A DNA stretch of 64,000 nucleotides. It comes from Paraglaciecola arctica (lineage in GTDB: Bacteria > Pseudomonadota > Gammaproteobacteria > Enterobacterales > Alteromonadaceae). Within the stretch, counting starts at the first letter, position 1; each line of letters starts with the position of its first letter. The notes under the pieces were generated by a model, which was given only the letters and a program-made list of their open reading frames with translations, was not told the DNA's origin and did not search any database. Shown piece by piece: positions 9,714-19,522 of this stretch. The position numbers were made by a program, and so were the translations under genes. The DNA lies in contig NZ_JAHKQO010000007.1 in the NCBI RefSeq assembly GCF_018861065.1, positions 225,266 to 289,265 of the forward strand, in the 5' to 3' direction.

Positions 9714-9748
9714 ATAATAAATTTTAACCTATTAAGAGATTAAGCAGA

Positions 9749-10582
9749 ATGCAACAATATTTACAGCTAATGCAACATGTATTGGACACAGGTGTAAAAA
9801 AAGAAGACCGCACTGGAACCGGAACATTAAGCGTATTTGGTTATCAAATGCGCTTCGATCTAAGTGCCGGCTTTCCTTTGGTTACCACTAAAAAGTGCCA
9901 CTTACGCTCCATCATTCATGAACTATTATGGTTTTTGAAAGGCGAAACAAATATCGCTTACCTAACCGAAAATAATGTGAAAATTTGGGATGAATGGGCC
10001 ACAGATGATGGTGAATTAGGACCCGTATACGGAAAACAGTGGCGTAGTTGGGAAGGTGCAGACGGTCAGGTTATTGATCAAATTAGCGAGTTAGTAGAAC
10101 AAATCAAAAATAATCCTGATTCACGGCGATTAATAGTTAGCGCTTGGAATCCAGCTGTTTTGCCCGATACTAGTTTTTCTCCCAAAGAAAACGCAGAGCA
10201 AGGCAGGCAAGCGTTACCACCTTGTCACACCATGTTCCAGTTTTATGTGTTGGAAGGGAAGTTATCTTGTCAGTTATATCAACGTAGTGGCGACATATTT
10301 TTGGGCGTTCCCTTTAATATTGCCAGTTATGCCTTGTTGACTATGATGTTAGCGCAAGTTTGCGATTTAGAGGTGGGAGACTTTATTCATACCTTAGGTG
10401 ACGCACATTTATATTTGAATCATTTGGAACAAGCAAAATTACAACTCACTCGGCAACCTTACCCCTTGCCGAAAATGAAAATCAATCCTAGTATTAGCGA
10501 TATCTTTGCTTTTGAAATCAAAGATTTCGAATTACAAGACTATCAGGCACATGACCACATCAAAGCGCCAATTGCCATATAA
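9749..10582 (+). CDS. thyA: ThyA, thymidylate synthase
   Basis: Converts dUMP and methylenetetrahydrofolate to dTMP and dihydrofolate. Catalytic Cys159 is in [12 protein letters not shown]; the phosphate-binding [10 protein letters not shown] and [20 protein letters not shown] are conserved. At 277 residues it is 13 longer than the 264-residue E. coli enzyme, and the difference is accounted for by an insertion (about residues 143-156, [13 protein letters not shown]) just before the catalytic cysteine, a length variant also known in other bacteria. The start ATG has a weak AGAG-like site. It follows ptsP by 35 bases. Confidence 0.96.
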   Translation: MQQYLQLMQHVLDTGVKKEDRTGTGTLSVFGYQMRFDLSAGFPLVTTKKCHLRSIIHELLWFLKGETNIAYLTENNVKIWDEWATDDGELGPVYGKQWRSWEGADGQVIDQISELVEQIKNNPDSRRLIVSAWNPAVLPDTSFSPKENAEQGRQALPPCHTMFQFYVLEGKLSCQLYQRSGDIFLGVPFNIASYALLTMMLAQVCDLEVGDFIHTLGDAHLYLNHLEQAKLQLTRQPYPLPKMKINPSISDIFAFEIKDFELQDYQAHDHIKAPIAI

Positions 10583-10623
10583 ATTGGGCGTTAGGTAGAC
10601 CACAATCAGGTGACAATTTTCAT

Positions 10624-11640
10624 ATGACTACTCCTGTACTTATTTGTGATGATTCAAGTTTTGCACGTAAACAAATGCAAAGATCTATTCCTGACGGCTG
10701 GGATGTCGAAATAAGCTTTGCCGAACACGGGCAAGAAGCATTGGAGTTGATCAGAGCAGGAAAAGCGGACGTGATGTTTTTGGATTTAAACATGCCTGTA
10801 ATGGATGGTTATCAGACCATGCAAGCAATCAAAGATGAAGATTTACCCACTATGGTGATAGTGGTTTCTGGAGACGTACAACCCGAGGCACGCAAGCGAA
10901 TGTTAGCGTTAGGTGCCCTTGAATTTATCCGTAAGCCAACTGACAACGCAAAGTTGGCAGAAATTCTGATTCAATTTGGTTTATATACTGGAGAGGCTTC
11001 AGCTAACAAGCGCGTTACAGATGTTGAACCCGCAGCTGAAAACTCTATAGTAGAAAAGTTAGATGCTTACCGCGAAATGGCCAATGTCGCTATGGGACAA
11101 GCAGGAGAAAGCCTGGCTAAGTTGCTAGGTGAGTTTATTGATTTGCCTATCCCAAATGTAAATTTGATCACCAATACTGAACTTCATATGGCGATAGCTG
11201 ACATTCAACGCAACGAGAGTGTATCTGCCGTTTCACAAGGCTTTATAAGTGCAGGTATTAACGGGGAAGCCTTGGTGATTTTCAACGATTCCAACTTTGG
11301 TAATATGGTGAAGTTGTTGAAATATTCAGGTAATAACAACAGCAGTTCTTTAGAGCTAGAAGCGCTGATGGATGTTTCAAACATATTAATAGGCGCCTGC
11401 TTAAGAGCGTTGTCTGAACAGCTACATTCGGTATTTAGTCATAACCATCCCATCATTTTGGGTAGACACTGCGATTTGGATGATATTTTAAAAAACACCA
11501 CCCATAGAAAAGAAGATATGTTGGCTATTGAAATTGCGTATTCGATCAAGAGTCAGGACATAAGCTTTGATTTATTGTTGTTATTTCCCAACAAATCTAT
11601 CGACTTAGTATTCGATAAACTTGTCACATATCAAAATTAA
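10624..11640 (+). CDS. Response regulator with CheC/CheX-like phosphatase domain
   Basis: A 338-residue two-domain protein. Residues 1-120 are a receiver domain with the acidic pocket DD (about 9-10), phospho-acceptor Asp54 in MFLDLNMPVMDGYQ and Lys in IRKPTD. Residues about 145-335 resemble the CheC/CheX/FliY phosphatase fold. The usual catalytic Glu-x2-Asn appears as Asp250-Val-Ser-Asn253 in ALMDVSNILIGACLRAL, a conservative change. Such proteins dephosphorylate CheY-like regulators. The diguanylate cyclase gene starts 11 bases downstream, so the pair probably links phosphorelay output to cyclic-di-GMP. The partner kinase is not in the immediate neighbourhood. Confidence 0.82.
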   Translation: MTTPVLICDDSSFARKQMQRSIPDGWDVEISFAEHGQEALELIRAGKADVMFLDLNMPVMDGYQTMQAIKDEDLPTMVIVVSGDVQPEARKRMLALGALEFIRKPTDNAKLAEILIQFGLYTGEASANKRVTDVEPAAENSIVEKLDAYREMANVAMGQAGESLAKLLGEFIDLPIPNVNLITNTELHMAIADIQRNESVSAVSQGFISAGINGEALVIFNDSNFGNMVKLLKYSGNNNSSSLELEALMDVSNILIGACLRALSEQLHSVFSHNHPIILGRHCDLDDILKNTTHRKEDMLAIEIAYSIKSQDISFDLLLLFPNKSIDLVFDKLVTYQN

Positions 11641-11651
11641 GGTCTGATTTT

Positions 11652-12605
11652 ATGGCGGTAGACAGTAGTCTGGAAGAAATGCATTGGAAACATGATCTCC
11701 TTGGTTCGATTGAGGTAGGGATCGTGGTTTTAGATAAAAATTTTAATGTACAAGTGTGGAATCAGTTCATGGAGAACCACAGCAGCATAGTGCCTGGGAT
11801 GATCCAAGACAAAAATCTATTCGAATTTTTCCCTGAAATTGATCAACAGTGGTTTACTAGTAAGGCCGCACCAGCGTTTTCTTTAAAAAGCCCAGTGTTT
11901 ATTATTTGGGAACAACGGCCTTATTTATTTCATTTTGACTGTAATCGGCCTATCACCTCGCAAGCAGATTTTATGTACCAGAATATTACGATCTTTCCAT
12001 TAGCTTCGTTGACTGGAGAAGTAGAGCAGGTGTGTCTGGTGATATATGATGTCACCGACGAAGCCGTCACTCGATTGGATATGCAGTCTCTTAATAGTCA
12101 GCTTGAAGAACTTGGCAGAGTAGATGGCTTAACGGGACTGTATAATAGACGTTTCTGGGAAGAACAGTTTGTTATGGAATATAAAAGAAGTATTCGCAGT
12201 GATAATCCATCAACACTTATTATGTTAGATATAGATCATTTTAAGAAAGTTAATGATACTTACGGTCATCCTGCTGGCGATGAAGTGATAAAGGCTTTAG
12301 CTGATATTATTACAAAAGCGATCCGCGAAACCGATATAGCTGGCCGCTACGGTGGGGAAGAATTTGTGATTCTTTTGCCAGATACACCTATTGCTAATGT
12401 TGAGTTCGTTTCGGAACGTATTCGCCGCTTGGTTGAGAAATGCACAGTGAAATATGATGAAATTGATATTACATTTACAATCAGTATTGGTATTGCCGCT
12501 TTTACAAAAACTCATAGCGACAGTACTCAATGGTTAGACTCAGCCGACAAAGCTTTGTATCAGGCAAAAGAGTCAGGTAGGAACCGGGTCGTTCTTGCTG
12601 TATAA
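11652..12605 (+). CDS. PAS-domain diguanylate cyclase (GGDEF)
   Basis: A 317-residue cytosolic enzyme making cyclic-di-GMP from two GTP. The N-terminal part (about 1-130) looks like a PAS sensor (LGSIEVGIVVLDKNFNVQVWNQ). A short helix leads to the GGDEF domain (about 150-317) with DGLTGLYNRRFWEE and the active-site motif GGEEF at residues 234-238. An RxxD inhibitory site (RETD, residues 225-228) lies exactly five residues before it, so product feedback inhibition is expected. There is no membrane segment. It is cotranscribed with the receiver-CheC gene upstream (11-base gap). Confidence 0.9.
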   Translation: MAVDSSLEEMHWKHDLLGSIEVGIVVLDKNFNVQVWNQFMENHSSIVPGMIQDKNLFEFFPEIDQQWFTSKAAPAFSLKSPVFIIWEQRPYLFHFDCNRPITSQADFMYQNITIFPLASLTGEVEQVCLVIYDVTDEAVTRLDMQSLNSQLEELGRVDGLTGLYNRRFWEEQFVMEYKRSIRSDNPSTLIMLDIDHFKKVNDTYGHPAGDEVIKALADIITKAIRETDIAGRYGGEEFVILLPDTPIANVEFVSERIRRLVEKCTVKYDEIDITFTISIGIAAFTKTHSDSTQWLDSADKALYQAKESGRNRVVLAV

Positions 12606-12668
12606 ATCTATATCATGTCTGCAAGTCGCAAGCGTCTTAAATAAAACTAATAACAACAGCGTGTCTTA

Positions 12669-13934
12669 ATGTCTAACAAAACCCTCAAAGAAGCGATCTT
12701 GAATAAGCGCATGTTAATATGCATTACGACAGGATTTTCTTCTGGCTTACCTCTTTATTTACTTATTCAATTTGTACCGGCTTGGCTGCGTTCCGCTGAA
12801 GTTGATTTATCAACCATTGGGCTAATCAATCTAGTATTGTTTCCGTATACGTGGAAGTTTTTGTGGTCACCAGTGATGGACCGATTTGTGTTGCCGTTTT
12901 TTGGACGACGTCGGGGGTGGATGTTTGTAACACAAATCATGTTAATTGCATTGATGAGTGCTTTATCTTTGTTTAATCCAGCTACTCAGCTCAGTCAGAT
13001 TATACTGATTGTTTCGGCGATTTCTTTTTTTAGCGCCAGCCAAGATATTGTGATTGATGCTTATCGGCGAGAAATATTACCAGACGATGAACTAGGCGCA
13101 GGTAACGCTTTTTATGCGCAAGCCTATAGATTGTCGTCATTTATACCTGGTTCATTGGCGATGATCTTAGCAGGTTTTTTCCCTTGGTCAGTGGCCCATT
13201 TGAGTATTGCGGTGTTTATGTTAGTTGGCTTAATCACTACTCTTTTGATCAAAGAGTCATCTAAACCCGGAGACGAACCACAAACAATGCGTATTGCGGT
13301 TGTTGAGCCTTTTAAGGAGTTTTTTCAACGAGATGGTTGGCAGCAAGCTGTTTGGGTGTTGCTGTTTTTGGTTTTGTACAAACTAGGCGACAGTATGGCT
13401 ACTGCCTTAGAAACGCCATTTTTTATGGACATGGGGTTTTCAACAGTAGAAATTGGTTCAATCGCAAAAATATCTAAAACAATTGGTGCTACCGTTGGAA
13501 CAGTTCTGGGGGGCTTAGCGATGGTTAAGTTGGGTATCAATCGAAGTTTATGGATTTTTGGTGTATTTCAATTGGTTTCCATCTTGGGGTATGTATTACT
13601 TTCCGTCATTGGATACAATCATCTTATGCTAGCTATTGCTAGCGGCTTTGAATACTTAGGTGTTGGCTTAGGTTCCGTTGCGCTTATTGCCTATATGGCA
13701 AAGTCTACCAATAAAAACTTCACGGCTACACAATTTGCATTATTTTCTAGTATCGCGGTTATCCCCCGTACTTTTGTTAGTGCGACCACTGGTTTCATAA
13801 TAGAGTCTGTAGGTTACACACAGTTTTTTATTATTTGTTTTGTTTGCGCTATACCGGGTATGTTGATGTTGCTTAAAATCGCACCTTGGAATAGTAAACA
13901 AGGTGAAGAGGCAGACAAAGAGCAGGTGGTCTAG
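12669..13934 (+). CDS. AmpG-like MFS permease
   Basis: A 421-residue major facilitator protein with about 12 membrane segments. The beginning (TGFSSGLPLYLLIQFVPAWLR), the GRRRGWMFVTQ loop and SASQDIVIDAYRREIL match the AmpG/muropeptide permease group, which imports GlcNAc-anhydroMurNAc peptides for cell-wall recycling. It is shorter than the 491-residue E. coli AmpG, so it may be a paralogue with another substrate. It follows the cyclase by 63 bases on the same strand, though a functional tie is not obvious. Its last 4 bases overlap the convergent hypothetical gene. Confidence 0.78.
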   Translation: MSNKTLKEAILNKRMLICITTGFSSGLPLYLLIQFVPAWLRSAEVDLSTIGLINLVLFPYTWKFLWSPVMDRFVLPFFGRRRGWMFVTQIMLIALMSALSLFNPATQLSQIILIVSAISFFSASQDIVIDAYRREILPDDELGAGNAFYAQAYRLSSFIPGSLAMILAGFFPWSVAHLSIAVFMLVGLITTLLIKESSKPGDEPQTMRIAVVEPFKEFFQRDGWQQAVWVLLFLVLYKLGDSMATALETPFFMDMGFSTVEIGSIAKISKTIGATVGTVLGGLAMVKLGINRSLWIFGVFQLVSILGYVLLSVIGYNHLMLAIASGFEYLGVGLGSVALIAYMAKSTNKNFTATQFALFSSIAVIPRTFVSATTGFIIESVGYTQFFIICFVCAIPGMLMLLKIAPWNSKQGEEADKEQVV

Positions 13935-14263
13935 GGTCTTATACCGATGCAGTCTAGGGGCATTGGATAATCACCATCACTTTCTAGGCAGCATAAACAG
14001 GTTTCTAGTTCACCTCTTAAATAGAGATCTTCAGTGAGCGCCTTTTTAGGCCAGTAGTGTACTTGATGTAATAAATGCCAAAACACTTGTTCAGTGTTTT
14101 CGTAAGGTAGATTTTTTCCTTTTTTAATTTGTGCCCACTCCTCCATAGTATCCCAAAAAAACAAATCTAACTCAGAATAGGGGATCTTGTGTTGTAAAAA
14201 TCCACGGACATAATATGCCAGTTGTTTGGACTTACGATGTACAAAATGGCTCACTGTAGGCAC
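13931..14263 (-). CDS. Hypothetical protein, about 110 residues
   Basis: I do not recognise this gene. The product is soluble, rich in aromatic and His residues, with YSELDLFFWDTMEEW in the middle and a Cys pair (ETCLCCLESDGDYPMP) near the C-terminus. The reading frame continues upstream to a TTG at 14335, but that extension looks non-coding. I favour the GTG at 14263, where the sequence begins VPTVSHFVHRKSKQLAYY, with an AGG 9 bases before it. It overlaps the convergent permease stop by 4 bases. Confidence 0.55.
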   Translation of the reverse strand: MPTVSHFVHRKSKQLAYYVRGFLQHKIPYSELDLFFWDTMEEWAQIKKGKNLPYENTEQVFWHLLHQVHYWPKKALTEDLYLRGELETCLCCLESDGDYPMPLDCIGIRP

Positions 14264-14401
14264 TAACTTAACCTGTGTAATATGATGGCGACAATTGTGA
14301 TCAAGTATAGCTAGAATTTTTATTTTTACAGACAATAGAAAGGATTCTTAAAACTCGCTTCATTTGATGAGGTGATAGGGAGGCGCATCGATTAAGGTTG
14401 G

Positions 14402-15346
14402 TTACCAGCCCATACGGCTTACCCAACCATAAATTTCTTTACTAACGTAGCCGCTATGATGCGCAGAGGTATTGAAACCCAACAATTTTCTTTGTCGATA
14501 CTGCAGTTTTAGCGCTTTGACTGCTGCTATTTGGCGTTCTGCCACCGTCATTTGTGCCCATCCATTGTCTCCGCCACTAAACAGATCCAATACTGGCATT
14601 GTAGTGTTAGCAATCCAAATTGGTAGGCGTTGATTGTGTTTTCTATCAGGCCAAAAAGGGCTAATAGCAACAAATGCATCGGGGTTTTCAACGGTTTTTT
14701 CTGCGTAAATTTTACTTAACCACGCCGCACTTGTTCCTTTGCTGATGACCAACAAGAAACCGGGGTATTCTTTGGCTTTTTCAATAACAGCTTGCAAAAG
14801 TGCAACCAATTGTTGTTCGTGTTTTATAAAAGCGACATTGTCGATCGCGGATACCGCTGATTGACTGATATCCAAATTCTCTGCTGTTTCGGTGGGGCTT
14901 AGCTCTTGAGATTCGGTTGCGGAAACGGGCTCGGTCCCAGCCGCTATGTCCTCATTCTCGACTGGATTAGGCTCCTGTTCTACATCTATTATTGTTGGGG
15001 TAAATCCAGCGTCTGGAGCGGGAAGTAAAATAGTGACCCAGCCAATTTTGTTGAGTTCCTTAGCTAATGGTGAAAACCCTTCTTGGCTTGTGATGGGGAC
15101 GCCTGTGTCTGCAATCATAACCGCTACTCCACGAGTAATGGCTGTGGAATTTTCTCGCAATACATATATGACCGGCTGATCATTTATTTCAAAGCTTTGG
15201 TAAGTGTCAGAAAATAATCCACGCTGAATATCCAATCTTCTTAGTAATTGTTTATCTGGGGCTCCATAACTTTGGAAGCACAACGTGACTAGAATAAATA
15301 AAAGCAGAAATTTAATAACGATAATAACTCTGATTAAGTAACCCAA
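14402..15346 (-). CDS. DUF3530 family secreted alpha/beta-hydrolase-like protein
   Basis: A 314-residue protein with a probable signal peptide (about 10-28, KFLLLFILVTLCFQSYG). The segment GVAVMIADTGVPITSQEGFSP, the nucleophile-elbow-like VISKGTSAAW and the C-terminal FNTSAHHSGYVSKEIYGWV (candidate catalytic His) fit the DUF3530 family, a diverged alpha/beta hydrolase group of unknown substrate. An acidic, Pro/Glu/Thr-rich linker (about 115-150) splits the fold. The start is uncertain; the only in-frame option near the signal peptide is TTG at 15346 or an even rarer codon. Confidence 0.7.
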   Translation of the reverse strand: MGYLIRVIIVIKFLLLFILVTLCFQSYGAPDKQLLRRLDIQRGLFSDTYQSFEINDQPVIYVLRENSTAITRGVAVMIADTGVPITSQEGFSPLAKELNKIGWVTILLPAPDAGFTPTIIDVEQEPNPVENEDIAAGTEPVSATESQELSPTETAENLDISQSAVSAIDNVAFIKHEQQLVALLQAVIEKAKEYPGFLLVISKGTSAAWLSKIYAEKTVENPDAFVAISPFWPDRKHNQRLPIWIANTTMPVLDLFSGGDNGWAQMTVAERQIAAVKALKLQYRQRKLLGFNTSAHHSGYVSKEIYGWVSRMGW

Positions 15347-15439
15347 CTAGGTTATCGGAAAGACATAAGTAGTTCTTTAGTTTTGCACTCGACATAATTT
15401 AGTTAATAATGAACGCACAGTCATTTTTAAAATACAGGT

Positions 15440-16012
15440 TTGGTGACCATTCTGAAATTTCCAATCATTGAGACTCAGCGATTGTTACTCAATAAGCTCA
15501 CAGTAGAGGATCGCGACACTATATTCGCTATTTTTTCAGATCCCAAAACTGTTGAGCACTATGATGTAGAACGCTTTAAAACCATTGAAGAAGCCGACCA
15601 ATTGATCGCATATTTTGATGCAAGGTTTGCCAGTAATACTGGAATTAGATGGGCAATACGCGATAAATCCAGCGGAAAATGTATTGGTACGTGTGGCTAT
15701 ACCAATTGGAACGAATTTGATCATAGTGCCGTTGTGGGCTACGAGTTATCTAAAGATTATTGGGGAAAGGGATTGGCTTCTGAAGCAGTCGCGAGTATTT
15801 TGGATTTTATCTTTGCAGACAGTTTTCATTTTTACGTGCATCGTGTAGAAGCACTTATTTTGCCAACCAATAAACCGTCACAACAATTAGTAAAACGTTT
15901 AGGGTTTCATTTCGAAGGTAAGTTACGAGGAAAATGTTACTGGAATCATGATTTTCATGACATGGATATGTTTGGAATATTACGCCATGAACATCGGAAA
16001 GAAAGTGTGTAG
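15440..16012 (+). CDS. GNAT acetyltransferase, RimJ/RimL type
   Basis: A 190-residue GCN5-related N-acetyltransferase. The N-terminus reads IIETQRLLLNKLTVEDRDTIF, and the acetyl-CoA-binding motif A is GYELSKDYWGKGLASEAVAS; HRVEALILPTNKPSQQLVKRLGF is the typical RimJ/RimL C-terminal half. The substrate could be a ribosomal protein N-terminus or a small amine. The start is either TTG at 15440 or the adjacent GTG at 15443; an AGG lies just upstream, and a stop codon in frame excludes a longer reading. Monocistronic. Confidence 0.82.
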   Translation: MVTILKFPIIETQRLLLNKLTVEDRDTIFAIFSDPKTVEHYDVERFKTIEEADQLIAYFDARFASNTGIRWAIRDKSSGKCIGTCGYTNWNEFDHSAVVGYELSKDYWGKGLASEAVASILDFIFADSFHFYVHRVEALILPTNKPSQQLVKRLGFHFEGKLRGKCYWNHDFHDMDMFGILRHEHRKESV

Positions 16013-16020
16013 TTAGTCCA

Positions 16021-16677
16021 TTAAAACGGCACCGGTGACTCAAAATGTAACAGTTGTTCGTTGGCTGGATGGCGAAAACTCAGGCGCATTGCGTGTAAGT
16101 TTAGCCTACTTGCCATACTTAATGCTTCTTCATGGGCATATAGTCGGTCACCTATAATAGGATGCTGCATACTTAACATGTGCACTCTTAGTTGGTGTGA
16201 GCGGCCAGTAACTGGCTTTAGCTCCACTCTGGTTGTGTGATTGTTTCGTTCAAGTACTTGCCAATGTGTGAGTGCCTTTTTACCGCGTTCATGGTCTACC
16301 ATTTGTTTTGGACGGTTTGGCCAATCACAAATAAGAGGTAAATTTATCTCTCCTGCATCTTGCTGCACTTTTCCAAATACAATAGCTTGATAGGTTTTGC
16401 ATGTTTCACGTAGCTCAAACTGTTTGGAAATATGCCTATGGGCTGGCTTATTTAATGCCATTACCATTAATCCTGACGTTGCCATGTCTAAGCGATGAAC
16501 CACAGTTGCACAAGGGAATACTCTTTGTACGCGGGTTTGTAAACTATCTGCATGTTCTTTAGCCTTTCCTGGAACACTTAATAGGCCACTAGGTTTATTG
16601 AGCACTAAAATATCGTCATCTTGTGTAATGATTTGCAAATACGGATTGGTTGGGGGGGTATAGTTAAGAAGGGCCAT
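16021..16677 (-). CDS. rluA: RluA, 23S rRNA/tRNA pseudouridine synthase
   Basis: Isomerises U746 of 23S rRNA and U32 of several tRNAs in the E. coli prototype. The catalytic Asp64 lies in VVHRLDMATSGLMVMA, the family's HRLD motif, at the same position as in E. coli RluA. The later blocks LKPVTGRSHQLRVHML and HPIIGDRLYA are also conserved. There is no S4 domain, as expected for RluA at 218 residues. It lies 10 bases downstream of rapA on the same strand, an order conserved in gammaproteobacteria, so the two are probably cotranscribed. Confidence 0.93.
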   Translation of the reverse strand: MALLNYTPPTNPYLQIITQDDDILVLNKPSGLLSVPGKAKEHADSLQTRVQRVFPCATVVHRLDMATSGLMVMALNKPAHRHISKQFELRETCKTYQAIVFGKVQQDAGEINLPLICDWPNRPKQMVDHERGKKALTHWQVLERNNHTTRVELKPVTGRSHQLRVHMLSMQHPIIGDRLYAHEEALSMASRLNLHAMRLSFRHPANEQLLHFESPVPF

Positions 16678-16687
16678 CCGATAGTAC

Positions 16688-19522
16688 CTATTTAGGGTTG
16701 TTTACAATTAACCTGACCGCTTCGAGGTTTAACTTCGCGTCGCTCATGATATTTTTTAGACTATTGATTTGGTTCGCAATGTGTTCAATCTCTTCATCAC
16801 GAATAGAAGGGTTCACTTTTTGTAAGCGTTGCAGTCTGTCGTGCTCTGTAACTAACATTTCTTGCATCTGGTCTATTCGTTTAGTTTTCACTATTTGTGA
16901 TTGTTGTTCAGCATGCTGTTGGGCGGTGTCCAAGCACTTTTCTAATTGCGATTTTAAGGCGCTGATTAACTGATTCCCCATTTTGGGTAATACCGGTTCT
17001 AACTGAATAAATTGGCTGTTCACCAAAGTTAGATTGGCATCAACGCATATTTTTATTGGAGTGGGTGGTAAAAAACGCGACAGTTGAAGGCCGTGAGCCG
17101 CTTTTGCTGAAAGTACAAAAAGGCATTCTAACCAATAAGCGCCAGCGGGTTTGCTTTTATTGCTACAAAAAGCAACGGAACTTTTGCCGATAATATCTGT
17201 GGTCAACATATCCATAGCATGATGAATCATTGGATGATCCCAACTTAAGAAAGTGACATGTTCTAAAAGTGTTGCTGTGGTGCGCTCGTAGGTAACAGTC
17301 ATGCCTTCTTCGTCCAATCCAGGAAGAGGACTAATCATTGTTTCTGTAGGGCGCAACAAATAACAACTCTCACCATGGTCTTCTTGTAATAAGCCAATAG
17401 CATCAAATAACCGAGTCATAAATAGTTCTAATTTGGGAGATTGCTCGGCTTGCAGAATTTCGTCTAATAGGCCATCAATGCGGCCTTTACCAGATGAATT
17501 AAGTTCAAGTAATTTATCTCTGCCATGCTCCAGTTTTTGTTTAAGTTGCCGGTGTAAACTCGCCGTTTGGTTGATTAGCTGTTGTGATTTTGGGATATCG
17601 TTGGGATCTTGAATACAGGCATGCAACAACTCTTGGGTTTCTTCGTAAACAGTCATACCAGTCGGGCAGGTATGTTCGAAAGCTCCCAACCCTTGATGAT
17701 ACCAATCGAGCAACACTTGTTGAGCCGACATATCAAAGTACGGTACATGAATACACACATCGTGTTTTTGTCCGATTCGGTCAAGGCGGCCAATTCGTTG
17801 TTCTAGAAGATCAGGTACTAAAGGTAAATCGAACAAAATTAAATGATGAGCAAACTGGAAATTACGGCCTTCGCTGCCAATTTCACTGCAAATCAACACT
17901 TGAGCTCCTTCTTCAGACTGAGCAAAATAATTGGCAGCTCTGTCGCGTTCAACTATTCCCATTCCTTCATGGAAAACAGTGGAACGGGTACCCGCTTTGA
18001 TACGTAAAGCTTCTGACAGTTGCAAAGCGGTGCTGGCATTGGCACAAATGGTTAGCACTTTTTCACCTTTTAGTGATTTTAATTGGTTAATAAACCACTC
18101 AACTCTAGGATCAAAATTAACCCAAGTATTAACGACATCTGGATGTCTTTCTGGGGTCAACTGTAATTGCAAGTTGTTAGGGTCTTCAGCTAGTAACAAA
18201 GAATATTCAATTGGTTGCTGCAAAGAGTATTCAAATAACTTTCTAGTTGGAAACCCACTGACACCCGCTCGACTGTTTCTAAATAACAAACGTCCAGTGC
18301 CATGCTGATCCAATAACGTATGCAGTAGTTTGGTTTTAGCGCTGATTCCAGACCTATTGATATCCTCTAACATCTCAGGTGCTGCAAATTGGCCGATAGC
18401 TTGAATATTGTCATCGCTAAGTTTTGCACCGCTAAGCAAGGGACCAATAGCGTCGGCTAGTTGACTATATTGTTTTTCTTCAGACACGAAGCTGTGATAG
18501 TCATGAAAACGCGCGGGATCGAGCAGTCTAAGCCTAGCAAAGTGACTTTCGTGGCCAAGTTGGTCAGGAGTGGCTGTGAGCAGTAACACACCTTTAGTCA
18601 CATTCGCTAAACCCTCTATGACTTGGTATTGCTGCGACGGCTGCCCCTCAGACCAAATTAGGTGGTGCGCCTCATCTACCACCATTAAATCCCACTGAGC
18701 TTCTAATGCTTGTTGGTAATAACGACTATTGTGGGTTAAAAAATCTAGACTACATATGATCAGCTGTTCTGCTTCAAACGGATTGCCAGAGTCGTCAGAC
18801 ATGGCTTCGCATCGCTCTTCATCGAATACAGAAAAGGCTAAGTTTACACGACGCAACATTTCAACTAACCACTGGTGTACCAAACTAGAGGGAACCACAA
18901 TTAATACTCGTTGGGCTCTAGCTGTTAGTAGCTGCTGGTGGATAATAAGCGCCGCTTCAATGGTTTTACCTAGACCAACTTCATCAGCTAATAATACTCT
19001 AGGAGCATGACGTCGACCCACTTCTGATGCAATGTGTAATTGATGAGGAATAAGATCGACACGGGCGCCAACGAAGCCTAGTAAAGAGGAGGTGTTATGT
19101 TCAAATTGATGAGATAAACACTGCTCACGCAACTCAAACCATTTGGGGTCGTCAAACTGACCATTTAATAATCGCTGTTCAGGCTGATTCAGCTGAAAAT
19201 GGTGATCAATGAAGGTTTCTTTTAAGGTAACCGCTTCGCTATTATCAATTCGATGTCCAATATAAATAAGTTGACCGTCATTTTGTTGAACTTGCTCAAC
19301 CAATAACTCCCAACCTTCGTGACTTTTTACATTGTCGCCCACCAAAAATTCAATTCTAGTCAATGGAGCCGTTTGCGCGGCATAAACACGAGTTTCGCCT
19401 GTAGCAGGAAACAGCACCGTAACTGTGCGTGATTCAATTTGTACAATAGTACCAAGACCTAAATCAGTCTCGGTGTCACTGAGCCAACGTTGCCCTAAGG
19501 CAAAATTTTGTTGCTTAGCCAT
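16688..19522 (-). CDS. rapA: RapA, RNA polymerase-recycling Swi2/Snf2 ATPase
   Basis: ATP-dependent translocase that binds RNA polymerase core and promotes its recycling after transcription. The 944-residue protein has N-terminal Tudor-like domains (about 1-110), the Snf2 ATPase core with Walker A in LLADEVGLGKTIEAAL (residues 183-187 for GLGKT), DEAHH (about 285), LLTATPDQLG, and helicase motif VI (LEQRIGRLDRIGQ), then the RapA-specific C-terminal region. Length is close to the 968 of E. coli RapA. The ATG at 19522 has an AAGGA upstream. A GC-rich dyad near 19562-19577 in the leader may be part of the promoter region. Confidence 0.96.
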   Translation of the reverse strand: MAKQQNFALGQRWLSDTETDLGLGTIVQIESRTVTVLFPATGETRVYAAQTAPLTRIEFLVGDNVKSHEGWELLVEQVQQNDGQLIYIGHRIDNSEAVTLKETFIDHHFQLNQPEQRLLNGQFDDPKWFELREQCLSHQFEHNTSSLLGFVGARVDLIPHQLHIASEVGRRHAPRVLLADEVGLGKTIEAALIIHQQLLTARAQRVLIVVPSSLVHQWLVEMLRRVNLAFSVFDEERCEAMSDDSGNPFEAEQLIICSLDFLTHNSRYYQQALEAQWDLMVVDEAHHLIWSEGQPSQQYQVIEGLANVTKGVLLLTATPDQLGHESHFARLRLLDPARFHDYHSFVSEEKQYSQLADAIGPLLSGAKLSDDNIQAIGQFAAPEMLEDINRSGISAKTKLLHTLLDQHGTGRLLFRNSRAGVSGFPTRKLFEYSLQQPIEYSLLLAEDPNNLQLQLTPERHPDVVNTWVNFDPRVEWFINQLKSLKGEKVLTICANASTALQLSEALRIKAGTRSTVFHEGMGIVERDRAANYFAQSEEGAQVLICSEIGSEGRNFQFAHHLILFDLPLVPDLLEQRIGRLDRIGQKHDVCIHVPYFDMSAQQVLLDWYHQGLGAFEHTCPTGMTVYEETQELLHACIQDPNDIPKSQQLINQTASLHRQLKQKLEHGRDKLLELNSSGKGRIDGLLDEILQAEQSPKLELFMTRLFDAIGLLQEDHGESCYLLRPTETMISPLPGLDEEGMTVTYERTTATLLEHVTFLSWDHPMIHHAMDMLTTDIIGKSSVAFCSNKSKPAGAYWLECLFVLSAKAAHGLQLSRFLPPTPIKICVDANLTLVNSQFIQLEPVLPKMGNQLISALKSQLEKCLDTAQQHAEQQSQIVKTKRIDQMQEMLVTEHDRLQRLQKVNPSIRDEEIEHIANQINSLKNIMSDAKLNLEAVRLIVNNPK

